Positions 17,939 to 28,927 of a stretch of 64,000 bases of DNA are shown piece after piece. Both the position numbers and the translations under genes were made by a program. Each line of letters opens with the position of its first letter. Position 1 is the stretch's first letter. The notes below the pieces were generated by a model. It was not told where the DNA came from. It was given only the letters and a program-made list of their open reading frames with translations, and did no database searches. Source of the DNA: Microbulbifer sp. MKSA007. Lineage in GTDB: Bacteria > Pseudomonadota > Gammaproteobacteria > Pseudomonadales > Cellvibrionaceae. The stretch spans positions 3,307,501 to 3,371,500 of the forward strand of contig CP128433.1 of NCBI GenBank assembly GCA_032615215.1. The letters run 5' to 3'.

Positions 17939-19475
17939 ATGAGCAGCAATAGCGCCGCCGAACAGATCAGCCAGGACAGCATCAACAAGGCCCTGTGGAA
18001 TGCCTGCGACACCTTTCGCGGCACCATCAGCGCCGATACCTACAAAGACTTTATCCTCACCATGCTGTTCCTCAAGTACATCTCCGATGTGTGGCAGGAC
18101 CACTACGAGGAGTATGTGGAAACCTACGGCAACGAGCCGGAGCTGATCGAAGAGATGATGAAGAGCGAGCGCTTTGTACTGCCGCAGAGTGCCAGCTTCT
18201 ACACCCTGTACGAGCACCGCCACGAGCCCGGCAATGGCGAGCGTATCGATCAGGCCCTGCACGCCATCGAAGAGGCCAACGGCACCAAGCTCAAGGACGC
18301 CGGCAAGAGCGTGTTCCAGGATATCTCCTTCAATACCGATAAGCTGGGCGAGGAAAAGCAGAAGAACACCATCTTGCGCCACCTGTTGGAAGACTTCGCC
18401 AAAACCGAGCTGAACCTGCGCCCCAGCCGCGTGGGTAACCTGGATGTGATCGGCAACGGCTACGAATACCTGATCAAGAACTTCGCCGCCAGCGGCGGCC
18501 AGAAGGCCGGCGAGTTCTACACCCCACCGGAAGTATCCGAGCTGATCGCCGAACTGCTCGACCCCCGCCCCGGCGACCGCATCTGCGATCCTACCTGCGG
18601 CTCCGCCTCCCTGCTGATGAAGTGCGGGCGCAAGGTGCGGGAACACCACGACAGCAAGCAGTACGAACTCTACGGCCAGGAAGCCATCGGCTCCACCTGG
18701 TCTCTGGCCAAGATGAATATGTTCCTGCACGGCGAGGACAACCACAAAATCGAATGGGGCGATACCATTCGCAACCCCAAGCTGCTGGACAAAAACGGCA
18801 ACCTGGACCTGTTCGACATCGTCACCGCCAACCCGCCCTTCTCCCTGGACAAGTGGGGCCACGACGAAGCCGGCAACGATCCCTTCGGCCGCTTTAATCG
18901 CGGCGTACCGCCAAAAACCAAGGGGGACTACGCCTTTATCCTGCATATGGTCGAAACCCTCAATCCCAAGAGCGGGCGCATGGGCGTGGTAGTGCCCCAC
19001 GGCGTGCTGTTCCGGGGTGCCGCCGAAGGCAAGATCCGCAAGCAGCTGATTGAGGAAAACCTGCTGGACGCCGTGATCGGCCTGCCGGAAAAACTTTTAC
19101 GGCACCGGCATCCCCGCCGCCATCCTGATTTTCGCCCGCGACAAGCAGGACGACAGCGTGATGTTTATCGATGCCTCGCGGGAATTTAAAGCGGGCAAAA
19201 ACCAGAACCTGCTCACCCAGGACAATATCGACAAGGTAGTGGCCACCTACCGCCAGGGCGTCGACCTGGACAAATACGCCTATGTAGCCAGCCTCAAGGA
19301 AATTCAGGATAACGACTACAACCTGAATATCCCCCGCTATGTGGATACCTTCGAGGAGGAGGAAGAGATCGACCTGCTGGCAGTGCGCGCCGAGCGGCAG
19401 CAGCTTAAGGCTCAGTTAAACGAGCTGGAGGGGGAAATGGAGCAGTATTTGCAGGAGTTGGGTTATGTCAATTAA
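17939..19475 (+). pseudogene. hsdM: Type I restriction-modification system, DNA methyltransferase subunit HsdM (apparent frameshift)
   Basis: N6-adenine methyltransferase subunit. The start MSSNSAAEQISQDSINKALW and the N-terminal helical domain (TFRGTISADTYKDFILTMLF) are typical. SAM motif I is CDPTCGSASLL and the catalytic motif IV is ANPPFSLDKWG. The frame breaks at about 19089-19098 in VIGLPEK|L; two more bases there would give the family-typical LFYGTGIPAAILIFARDK, and the rest continues in frame 19098-19475 to ELGYVN. The product would be about 512 residues. The gene overlaps hsdS by 11 nt, so they are translationally coupled. If the break is real the system could not methylate, which would be lethal with an active HsdR; this argues for a sequence error. 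Confidence 0.9.
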
Positions 19476-20693
19476 TGGTTGGATAGCAACCCAAATCGGT
19501 GACATAGCCAAATTTACCTCTGGCGGTACTCCGAGCAAACAAAATACGGAATTTTGGGGAGGTACAGAGCCTTGGATTTCAGGGAAGGATTTAAAATCTC
19601 ATTACCTTAATAGCAGCATTGATACACTTACCCCACAGGGTTTTGCAAAAGCCAAAAAGGCACCTGAAGGAGCCTCATTAATTCTTGTAAGGGGTATGAC
19701 CTTATTAAATGACTTTCCTGTAGGTTATGCGGAAAGGGAAGTAGCTTTTAATCAGGATTTGAAGGCATTAATTCCCACTAATGATGTAAATGGGCTTTTC
19801 CTGTCCTTCTTACTTGCGGGTGAAAAACACAAAATCCGACAACTTGTGAGCACCGCCGGTCACGGAACTGGTCGACTTGACACTAATTCTGTAAAAGAAT
19901 ACCCAGTTAACCTTCCACCACTCCCCGAAAAAAAAAAGATCGTCCAAATCCTATCCACCTGGGATAAGGCCATCGACACCAGCGAAAAACTGCTCGCCAA
20001 CAGCCACCAGCAGAAAAAGGCCCTGATGCAGCAACTGCTCACCGGCAAAAAGCGCCTGCGGGATAAGCATGGGGTTCGGTTTAGTGGGGAGTGGCAACGT
20101 CATAAACTTGACAGTATCTTCACTAGGGTTACAACTAAAAATGCGGGGCAAAGCACAAATGTTGTTACGATATCAGGGCAACATGGCTTAATTCGCCAAC
20201 AGGAATTTTTTAAAAAATCCGTTGCCTCATCGACGTTAGATGGCTACTTCTTATTAAAAAAAGGGCAATTTGCTTACAATAAAAGTTATTCAAATGGCTA
20301 TCCAATGGGGGCAATAAAAAGGCTAAATCGCTATAAAGATGGGGTTGTAACAACGCTATACATTTGTTTTGAACTACAAAACAGCTCTACGGGAAATAGT
20401 GACTACTTTGAGCACTTTTTTGAATCAGGTATTCTCAATAAAGCACTCTCTCAAATTGCTCATGAAGGTGGAAGGGCTAACGGATTACTCAATGTAAAAC
20501 CGGCAGATTTCTTTTCTCTTCAACTCTTAGTTCCTAGTATTCAGGAACAACAAAAAATCGCCGCAACCCTATCCAGCGCCGATCGGGAAATCGAAACTCT
20601 GCAACAAAAACTCGACTGCCTAAAGCGAGAGAAAAAAGCCCTGATGCAGCAGCTGCTCACCGGTAAGCGCCAGGTCCAAGTGGAGAATACCCA

Positions 20694-20697
<4 letters not shown>
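19465..20697 (+). CDS. hsdS: Type I restriction-modification specificity subunit HsdS
   Basis: A 410-residue specificity subunit with two target-recognition domains, each followed by a conserved helical spacer: PLPEKKKIVQILSTWDKAID with KKALMQQLLTGKKRL after the first, and IQEQQKIAATLSSADREIET with KKALMQQLLTGKRQV after the second. The repeated KKALMQQLLTGK shows the usual internal symmetry. Each TRD recognises one half of a bipartite DNA target; the target cannot be read from sequence. It overlaps hsdM (11 nt) and the following UPF0149 gene (ATGA), so the three are one operon. The TRDs are more AT-rich than the spacers, as is common for swapped domains. Confidence 0.93.
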
Positions 20698-21395
<698 letters not shown>

Positions 21396-21420
21396 CTCGC
21401 TAAAGACTGAAATTGAACAA

Positions 21421-21545
21421 AGGTACTTGCATTTACCGAACATTAGGTACAGTTTGGGGAAAAGTACAAAAGACCTACTGCCTGAGTCAAAGGAACAAGC
21501 CCTGCCCCAATGATAGCCAGTAGGCAGAAAGGGGCAGGGTCAAAT
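21421..21545 (+). ncRNA. Candidate structured RNA upstream of avcD (AvcI-like)
   Basis: The 178-nt gap before avcD contains two interleaved stems. CCTACTG (21474-21480) pairs with CAGTAGG (21518-21524). CCCTGCCCC (21500-21508) pairs with GGGGCAGGG (21531-21539). Because the second stem opens inside the first and closes after it, the fold is a pseudoknot. Two competing pairings exist: CTGCCT (21478-21483) with AGGCAG (21522-21527), and TTGGGG (21454-21459) with CCCCAA (21505-21510). In Vibrio the deaminase AvcD is held inactive by the small RNA AvcI encoded just upstream; position and structure fit that role here, but no sequence identity to AvcI is claimed. Confidence 0.5.
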
Positions 21546-21573
21546 AAATTCTAATCATTATCAAGGACGATCA

Positions 21574-23370
21574 ATGAGTACTAAATTCACTGGATCTTTT
21601 GAAGAACTAAAACAAAAATTGTCCACTTTAGAGGGAGAGTGGGATGAGTCTCAACCCAATAAAAAAGTGTTCCGTCTCGGGCGTGGCTTGCTCAACTGGT
21701 ATGTAACCACTGGTACTCTGCAATTCCAGGGTAAAGGCGCTGATAAAAGCCAACTCGAAAATAGAGTACCCATATTACTCTACCCTAATGAAGCACAGCC
21801 AGAACCTAAAACAGAGGAAACTACTGTTTCCGAGCTTACACTTGAACCCACGACTGATTCCTCAGCCCCACCCCATAACACAGAAACCAGTACACAGCCT
21901 GACCTTGAATACCGCTTCCTAACATCTGGAATCAATGAGGGGGAGTTAGTAATTGGCGTTGTCAGCGCAGTAGGAACCGAAACCAAGCGTGTTGTAGATC
22001 CACTGAAAGACCGCTTAGTAGGTTTCGGCTATAACGTAAGTGAAATCAGAGTCTCTTCAATTTTGCCTCCGGCCGACAGCGCAGATAACGAGTATGAGCG
22101 AATTCAGCACTTTATATCGGCAGGGGACGCTTTAAGAGAGCGGGCCAACAACAATGCCATACTCGCGGCAGGTGTCGCCAAAGAAATAGCCAACAATCGC
22201 TGCTCAGAAAACCAAAAGCGGGCATATATTGTCAATTCCCTCAAGCATCCACGAGAAGTAGAGCTTCTTAGGAAAATCTATGCAGATGGTTTTTACCTTA
22301 TTGGCATTCATGCCGATGAAAAACGTCGCCGCAACTACCTGACCGAAGACAAGAGTTGCAATCAGGCCCAGGCTGAAGAACTTATTAAAACTGATGAAAA
22401 TGAGACTATCGACCACGGCCAAAAAACCAGGGACACCTACCACCTGGCCGATTTTTTCCTAAACCTTGGCAACAATAATGATCAGGTAAAAAATAGGCTT
22501 CAACGTTTCCTTGAGCTTATTTTCTCCCACCCCTATAAAAACCCAACTTTTGATGAGTTTGCCATGTTTATGGCTTTTAACAGCTCTGTGCGCTCTGGGG
22601 ATTTGTCCAGACAGGTCGGGGCCGTGATCAGTCGCGAAGAGCAGATTATCGCCACCGGCGCCAATGATGCACCAAAATCAGGAGGCGGTCTCTACTGGGC
22701 AAAAGAAGATCCAGAAACAGGAGAAATTAATGATCACCCGGACGGGAAGGACTACAAAAGAGACGGCGATTCCAATAAAAAAGCACAGGCTGAAATCATC
22801 GGGGACATCATTGACGCACTAGCTAACCAGGAACTGGTGAATCCTGAGAGGCAAAAAGACCTCGAAAAGATTCTGAAGGACAGTAAGATTTCTGACTTAA
22901 CAGAATTTGGCCGAGTGGTACATGCCGAGATGGACGCCTTGCTTTCCTGTAGTCGCTCCGGTATTTCAACGATAGGCTCAACACTTTATTGCACAACTTT
23001 TCCTTGCCACAATTGCGCAAAACATATTGTTGCAAGTGGTGTGAAACGAGTAGTTTATGTGGAGCCCTACCCCAAAAGCCGAGCCCTTGATTTCCACTCG
23101 GAATCCATTCAACTGAAGTCGGAGTTCGATGCGTCGAGTGAAGAAAATCACCTTGTCACTTTTGAACCATTTATTGGTATCGGACCTCGCCGCTTTCTCG
23201 ATTTATTCTCTATGAATTTGGGTGCCGGCTCTAAACTGCGTAGAAAAGATAAAGAGGGATCTACCATCGAATGGAGCAAAAAGTCTGCTCCGATTCGTAC
23301 CCCACTAGTGCCGAAATCCTATGTTGAAATAGAGAAGGCCGCTGTGGCAATTTGGGATAATCACACTTAA
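21574..23370 (+). CDS. avcD: Anti-phage dCTP/dCMP deaminase (AvcD type) with extra N-terminal domain
   Basis: 598 residues in three parts. Residues 1-65 form a small domain with FTGSFEELKQKL and the motif RGLLNWYVTTGTLQFQGKG (37-55), absent from the Vibrio AvcD as I know it. A Pro/Thr/Glu-rich linker (about 70-112) follows. Residues about 120-320 are a P-loop-kinase-like domain without a classical Walker A (VVSAVGTETKRVVDPL). Residues 330-560 are a zinc deaminase domain with HAEMD (His450, Glu452) and FPCHNCAKHI (Cys478, Cys481). AvcD proteins deplete dCTP/dCMP when phage infection stops host transcription and the inhibitory RNA decays. It lies between hsdS and hsdR on the same strand. Confidence 0.85.
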   Translation: MSTKFTGSFEELKQKLSTLEGEWDESQPNKKVFRLGRGLLNWYVTTGTLQFQGKGADKSQLENRVPILLYPNEAQPEPKTEETTVSELTLEPTTDSSAPPHNTETSTQPDLEYRFLTSGINEGELVIGVVSAVGTETKRVVDPLKDRLVGFGYNVSEIRVSSILPPADSADNEYERIQHFISAGDALRERANNNAILAAGVAKEIANNRCSENQKRAYIVNSLKHPREVELLRKIYADGFYLIGIHADEKRRRNYLTEDKSCNQAQAEELIKTDENETIDHGQKTRDTYHLADFFLNLGNNNDQVKNRLQRFLELIFSHPYKNPTFDEFAMFMAFNSSVRSGDLSRQVGAVISREEQIIATGANDAPKSGGGLYWAKEDPETGEINDHPDGKDYKRDGDSNKKAQAEIIGDIIDALANQELVNPERQKDLEKILKDSKISDLTEFGRVVHAEMDALLSCSRSGISTIGSTLYCTTFPCHNCAKHIVASGVKRVVYVEPYPKSRALDFHSESIQLKSEFDASSEENHLVTFEPFIGIGPRRFLDLFSMNLGAGSKLRRKDKEGSTIEWSKKSAPIRTPLVPKSYVEIEKAAVAIWDNHT

Positions 23371-23434
23371 AACGTCAAACCGAATTACTAACTGAATACG
23401 AAATAAGCTTTAGCAAAGATATGAGAGTCACTGG

Positions 23435-26400
23435 ATGATGCAGTCTCCCCCCAGGTTTCAGGAAGAATACTCCGCAAAGATCCCCGCCCTGGCCCTGTTG
23501 TGCAATCTGGGCTGGTCGTTTTTACCCCCGCCGAGGCCAACCAAGCCCGTAGTGGGCGCCAGGATCAGGTAGTGCTCACGGAGATACTGCGCCGGGAGCT
23601 GGGCAAACGGACCTTCCATTTCGCCGGTAAAGAGCAGCCGCTCTCGCAAAAATCCATCGACCACCTGATTGGCATAGTGTGCAGCCCAGCGCTGAACAAA
23701 GGACCGCTTGCGGCCAACGAAGAGCTGTACAACCACCTGCTCTACGGCATTTCGGTCACCGAGTTTGTCGATGGCAAAAAAGCTACCCCCACGATTGCCC
23801 TGATCGACTGGCACACCATCGAAAACAATCACTTTGCCTTTACCGAGGAATTCAGCGTAACCCGTGCCAGCGGCGTAGAGAGCCGCCGCCCGGATATGGT
23901 GTGTTTCGTCAACGGTATTCCCCTGGTAGTGATCGAGGCCAAGCGCCCGGATGGCAAGAAAGGGCCCTCTATTGACGAGGGCATTTCCCAGAGTCTGCGC
24001 AACCAGCGCCACGATGAAATCCCACAACTGTTCGCGTACAGCCAACTTTTATTGTCAGTCAACGGCGCCGAGGGCCGCTACGGCACCTGTAACACACCGG
24101 CAAAATTCTGGGCGGCCTGGCGCGAGGAGGATATCGCCGATGAGACAATGCTTGCGATAAAAAACCGCCCCCTTTCCAGCGAACAAATCCAAACCCTGTT
24201 TAAACAGCGCTCCCCGGCGGACCTGGACTGGTACCAGACCCTGATCGCCGGCGGCGAGCTGGCCCTGGGCGGCCAGGATCGGTTGTTAATCAGCTTGCTA
24301 TCGCCCCAGCGGCTGCTGGAGATGGTCCGTTACTTCACCCTGTTCGATAAAAAGGCCGGCAAAATTGTCGCCCGCTATCAGCAGGTATTCGGTATCAAAC
24401 GACTGTTGGAGCGCATTGCCCAACGCGGCAATGACGGTGCGCGGGAGGGCGGCGTAATCTGGCATACCACTGGCTCCGGCAAATCCTTCACCATGGTGTT
24501 TTTAAGCAAGGCGCTGATCTTCCAGCCGAGCCTCAAACAGAGCCGCCTGGTTATTGTCACCGACCGGGTGGATCTGGAGCGCCAGCTCAGCAATACCTTT
24601 GCCAGCGGCGGCGAACTGGCAGGCAAGAAAGACAAGGAAGCGGCCATGGCTACTTCCGGCAAGCGTTTGGCCGAGCAGATTGGCAGCGGCAACGAGCGCA
24701 TTATCTTTTCATTGGTGCAGAAATTTACTGGCGCCACCGCCCTGCCGGAGTGTCGCAACGACAGTACCGACCTAATTGTGCTGATCGACGAGGGCCACCG
24801 CAGCCAGGGCGGCGAAAACCATATCCGTATGCGCCAGGCCCTGCCCAATGCCGCCTTTGTGGCCTTTACCGGCACGCCCCTGCTGAAAGACGACAAAACC
24901 ACCAATAAATTCGGTCCCATAGTCCATGCCTATACCATGCAGCGGGCGGTGGAGGATCGCACCGTAACCCCACTGCTGTACGAAGAGCGTATCCCGGACC
25001 TGAATGTAAACGAACGCGCAATTGACCGCTGGTTTGAGCGCATTACGGTGGGGTTAAGCGAGGAGCAGCAGGCAGATCTGAAACGCAAGTTTGCCCGCAA
25101 AGGGGAGATTTACACCGCCGACGACCGCATTCGACTGATTGCCACAGATATCGCCACCCACTTTGTTAAAAACATCGATGCGGGCTTAAAAGGCCAGCTG
25201 GCCTGCGATAGCAAGGCCGCCGCCATCCAATATAAAAAGTACCTGGATGAGGCCCAGCAGCACTGGCCAGAGGCGCAGAAATTTGAGTCGGCGGTAGTGA
25301 TCAGTGCACCGGATACCCGCGAGGGCAACGAAGCGGTGGATGAGTCCTCCATGCCGGAGGTGGTGAAGTGGTGGAAGGACAATGTGGGCTCGCAAAATGA
25401 GCAACACTACACCCAGGGAGTGATTGAGCGCTTCGATAAAGACGATACCCTGAAACTGCTGATTGTAGTGGACAAGCTGCTAACCGGATTTGATGAGCCC
25501 AAAAATACGGTGCTGTATATCGATAAACCGCTCAAGGAACACAACCTGATCCAGGCGATCGCGCGGGTCAACCGCCTGCACCCGGATAAAAAATTCGGCC
25601 TGCTGATCGATTACCGGGGCATCCTGGCAGAGCTGGATACCACCATGCAGAAATACCAGAATCTGGCCGCGCGCACCCAGGGCGGTTACGACATCGACGA
25701 TATCGCCGGGCTCTATAGCCCCATGAGCAGCGAGTACAAGCGCCTGCCCCTGCTGTATAAAAACCTTTGGGGCATTTTCGCCGGCGTAAAAAACAAGCAG
25801 GACACCGAGCAACTGCGCCAGGTGATAGTGCCAAAAACTGAACAGCGCAATGGTGAGCTGGTCGATGTGAACCGGAAAGTGCGCGAGGACTTCTACGAAG
25901 CTCTCACTGACTTCACCACCTGCCTGAAAGTAGCCTTGCAATCGGCCACCTTCTTCGAAGATAAAAGCTTTAGCGATAGTGACCGCAAGCACTACAAACA
26001 GACAATTAAAGAGTTCGCCAAACTACGCCAGTGGGCGCTACAGCAAACCGAAAAGTCTGTGGACTACGACCACTACGCGGCCCAGGTTAAAAACCTGTTG
26101 GATAAGCATGTGGTGGGGGTAGAAATCTTACAGCCCGAAGGCAAATACGAAGTCAATAAAATGGGCAAGGCGGAGCGGCCTGAAGATTGGGGGGAGGACA
26201 AAACCCGCAACGAAACCGATATTATCAAAACCCGCGTCACCCGTATGATCGAACAGGAGTTGCGCGACGATCCCTACGCCCAGGAAGCCTTTTCCAAGTT
26301 ACTGCTACAAGCGATTGAGGAGGCGGAAAAACTGTTCGATCACCCACACAAGCAGTACTTACTGTTCGAAGCTTTGGAAGCACAGGTAAAAGCCCGCAAC

Positions 26401-26729
26401 CTGGATGAAATACCCAATGCCTTTGCCGATAATCGCCACGCCCAGGCCTATTTTGGTGTATTCAAAAAAACCTGCCGGAGGTTTTCGCGGTAGGCGATAG
26501 CCAGATACAGGATAAGTGGATCAAACTGGCCTTCGAGATCGATACGATTGTTACCCAGTCCGTAATGGAACACTCCATCAGCCCGCAAAATATTGAGAAG
26601 GATATCCATAAAAAACTGATGCCCAAATTATTTCTGGAGTGTAAATCCATCGGCAGTGGTATGGTGCAGGCCAAGAAAATGGTGGAGATGATCCTACAGA
26701 TCACCCGCGTTGGTTTAAGCGGAGACTAA
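23435..26729 (+). pseudogene. hsdR: Type I restriction endonuclease subunit HsdR (two apparent frameshifts)
   Basis: The ATG at 23435/23438 gives RFQEEYSAKIPALALLCNLGW, the usual HsdR N-terminus, then loses frame in a C run at about 23525-23529. From there one frame runs to 26493: nuclease motif (RPDMVCFVNGIPLVVIEAK), Walker A (HTTGSGKSFTM), LIDEGHRSQGG, FTGTPLL and the helicase motif QAIARVNRLHP. A second break in an A7 run (26464-26470) separates the last 85 residues (NLPEVFAVGDSQIQDKWIKL to ITRVGLSGD), which end at 26729. One extra C and one extra A restore a protein of about 1,098 residues. HsdR translocates DNA and cuts unmodified targets. With hsdM also broken, either all three breaks are errors or the whole system is dead. 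Confidence 0.9.
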
Positions 26730-26736
26730 CCTCGGC

Positions 26737-27530
26737 ATGAATGTGCCTATTTTTTCCCAAAAAAATAACCCCAACTTCCGGCAATTGAGCTTTGCCTATG
26801 GGGATGAACGCATCACGTTTGAATGCCAACCCCGCCCCCAGGCCAGTGGGCGAGTGCTGATCAAAGTACACCCAGACTGCCGTGTGGTGGTCAGCGCACC
26901 GGAACCTATCGATAACGATGCAGTATTAAAGGCGGTAAAAAAACGCGGGCGCTGGATTTACCAGCAGCTGCGGGATTTCCGCAAAGCGCTGGAATATATA
27001 ACGCCACGGCAATATATCAGCGGCGAGAGCCACTACTACCTGGGCAAGCAATATCTGCTGAAAGTCATTGAATCTGAAGACACCCAACAACAGGTGAAAT
27101 TACTGCGCGGCAAGCTGGAAGTATCTGTGCGGAAAAAAGATCCCGAAAGAGTGCGCCTGCTTTTGGCCGAATGGTACAAGGCGCGCGCTAAAGAAATTTT
27201 TTACCGCCGCCTGGATACACTGCTTGAGCAGACCCTTTGGGTTTCCGGGCGCCCGCCCCTGCGTATCCTCAGTATGAAAACCCAGTGGGGCAGCTGCTCC
27301 CCCAGGGACGTATTACCCTCAATCCCCACCTGGTAAAAGCACCGCGCCAGTGCATCGACTATGTCATTTTGCACGAGCTCTGCCATATCGCCGAACACAA
27401 CCACAGCGAACGATTTTACCGTTTAATGAATCAAGTGATGCCCAGGTGGGAAGGCACGAAAAACAAACTGGATGCTATGGCGAATTTGATTCTGGATGAT
27501 ACCCTGCCTTTTTCACCTACAAGCGGATAA
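26737..27530 (+). pseudogene. YgjP-like (DUF45/M48-type) metallopeptidase, apparent frameshift
   Basis: This family often lies directly behind hsdR. The N-terminal part (QLSFAYGDERITFECQ, VKKRGRWIYQQLRDF, KTQWGSCSP) is in the first frame. The zinc site HELCHIAEHNHSERFYRLMN and the C-terminus continue in another frame to 27530. The break is in a C5 run (27299-27303); six C give the expected GSCSPQGRITLNPHLV. The repaired length is about 264 residues, close to the family. The start is 8 nt after the hsdR stop, so it belongs to the operon. The metal site (HExxH plus a distal His) is intact. Its function next to RM genes is not established. Confidence 0.85.
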
Positions 27531-27578
27531 ATTGTCTAAATTCTCTTGTAGATCGCTGTCACAGTACGGAAAGCCGAC

Positions 27579-28883
27579 ATGCAAAAATCACCCTGGGTTG
27601 AAAACGCCATCGCAAAAGCGGATGCACACTGGCAGGCATCCAAGTCCACCATTGAAGGAAAAGTATTCAGTGATGTACAGGACAACCAGGGCCTTCAGTA
27701 TGTCGATATCGTGATGGAAGGTGGCGGTATGCTGGGGATCGCCCTGGTGGGATATACCTACATTTTGGAAAAGGCGGGAATTCGGTTTCGCAAAATTGCA
27801 GGAACCTCAGCGGGTGCCATCAATGCACTCTTCTTGGCAGCGGCCGGTACACCGAGCACTGGCAAGAGCGAAAAGCTCTTGGGTATCCTGGCCAATGCGG
27901 ACTTTGCCAGTTTTGAAGATGGCGAGCGCTATGCGCGCAAAACGGTACAGCGGCTGCTCAAGGGCAAAGGCTTGATGAGTAGTTTGGCATTGCACCCCTT
28001 CGATTCTATCCGCACCTTGCGGCACCTGCTCAGACATAAGGGGCTAAATCCGGGAGATACCTTTACCCAGTGGTTACAAACGGAGTTGAAACAGCTGGGC
28101 ATTACCAACACCGCACAGCTCAACCAGAGAATTAACCAGTTCCCACAGCTCCTCTACCGCGGCACACCAGATCACTTGATAGGTAGCGGCGAGGTTGCCC
28201 TGGTGGCAGCGGATATCACTACAGAGACCCGCGCGGTATTTCCAGCCAAGGCGCCGCTCTACTTCGATAATCCGAGCGCAGTAAACCCCGCAGAGTTTGT
28301 GCGTGCCTCCATGTCGGTACCCGGCTTCTTTAAGCCCTACACCGTAAAGGGCATCCCCCAGTTGAATGAGTGCAATACTGTCGCTGAGAATTGGCGCAGC
28401 ATTAAAGGCATCGGTGATCCCAAACGTTTTTTCCGCGCTGGCTTTCCCAAAGATATTGAATTTGTTGACGGCGGCCTTGTCTCCAACTTCCCTTTCGATA
28501 TCTTCCATAAACCCATAGGCACCCCCAAATTGCCAACCTTTGGGATCAAGTTGGAAGTGGATCTGTACCAGCCAAAATCAGATAAGGTAGGAAGGTTTGC
28601 GATGGGGCTGATCAGCACTTGTCGCAATATGCTCGACAACCATGTGCGTGCGAGCTTGAACGCGGAATACCATGCACTGGTAAAAGAAATCCCCATTAAC
28701 CCTACCGATACCGGAGAAAACCCGCACTGGCTGGATTTTTCTATGCCGGACCACCACTGCGAACACCTGTTCCTATCTGGCGTCAATGCAGCAATTGAGT
28801 TTTTGAATCAGGGATTCCACTGGGAGGATTACTTGGTATTGCGCCAGCCGGACTCCTTCTATACCGGGGAAAAGCTGGCTTAA
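27579..28883 (+). CDS. Patatin-like phospholipase
   Basis: 434 residues with a complete patatin domain: oxyanion loop MEGGGMLG, nucleophile in AGTSAGAINA, and DGG of the catalytic dyad in EFVDGGLVSNFP. There is no signal peptide, so it is likely cytoplasmic or membrane-peripheral. Patatins hydrolyse lipid acyl chains; cytoplasmic ones serve lipid turnover, host attack or, in CBASS, membrane-killing defence. Here there is no cyclase nearby, so a CBASS role is not supported, although it directly follows the defence genes (48 nt after the YgjP gene). The frame is intact. Confidence 0.9.
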   Translation: MQKSPWVENAIAKADAHWQASKSTIEGKVFSDVQDNQGLQYVDIVMEGGGMLGIALVGYTYILEKAGIRFRKIAGTSAGAINALFLAAAGTPSTGKSEKLLGILANADFASFEDGERYARKTVQRLLKGKGLMSSLALHPFDSIRTLRHLLRHKGLNPGDTFTQWLQTELKQLGITNTAQLNQRINQFPQLLYRGTPDHLIGSGEVALVAADITTETRAVFPAKAPLYFDNPSAVNPAEFVRASMSVPGFFKPYTVKGIPQLNECNTVAENWRSIKGIGDPKRFFRAGFPKDIEFVDGGLVSNFPFDIFHKPIGTPKLPTFGIKLEVDLYQPKSDKVGRFAMGLISTCRNMLDNHVRASLNAEYHALVKEIPINPTDTGENPHWLDFSMPDHHCEHLFLSGVNAAIEFLNQGFHWEDYLVLRQPDSFYTGEKLA

Positions 28884-28888
28884 GTACA

Positions 28889-28915
28889 GGCCCGATGCGA
28901 TAGTCGCAGCGGGCC
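28889..28915. terminator. Hairpin between convergent patatin and malic enzyme genes
   Basis: GGCCCG-AT-GCGA pairs with TCGC-AG-CGGGCC around a TAG loop. It lies in the 44-nt gap between convergent genes. No T tract. Confidence 0.5.
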
Positions 28916-28927
28916 CAGTACTCTCAT

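Noticed and set aside
17750..19000. Long minus-strand frame of 416 codons opposite hsdM
   Set aside because: It is the mirror of a GC-rich coding frame; hsdM motifs on the plus strand explain the region. The same holds for the long mirror frames opposite nqrB, nqrA and gap.
27579..28883. CBASS effector interpretation of the patatin
   Set aside because: No CD-NTase cyclase, Cap2 or Cap3-like gene is present nearby.
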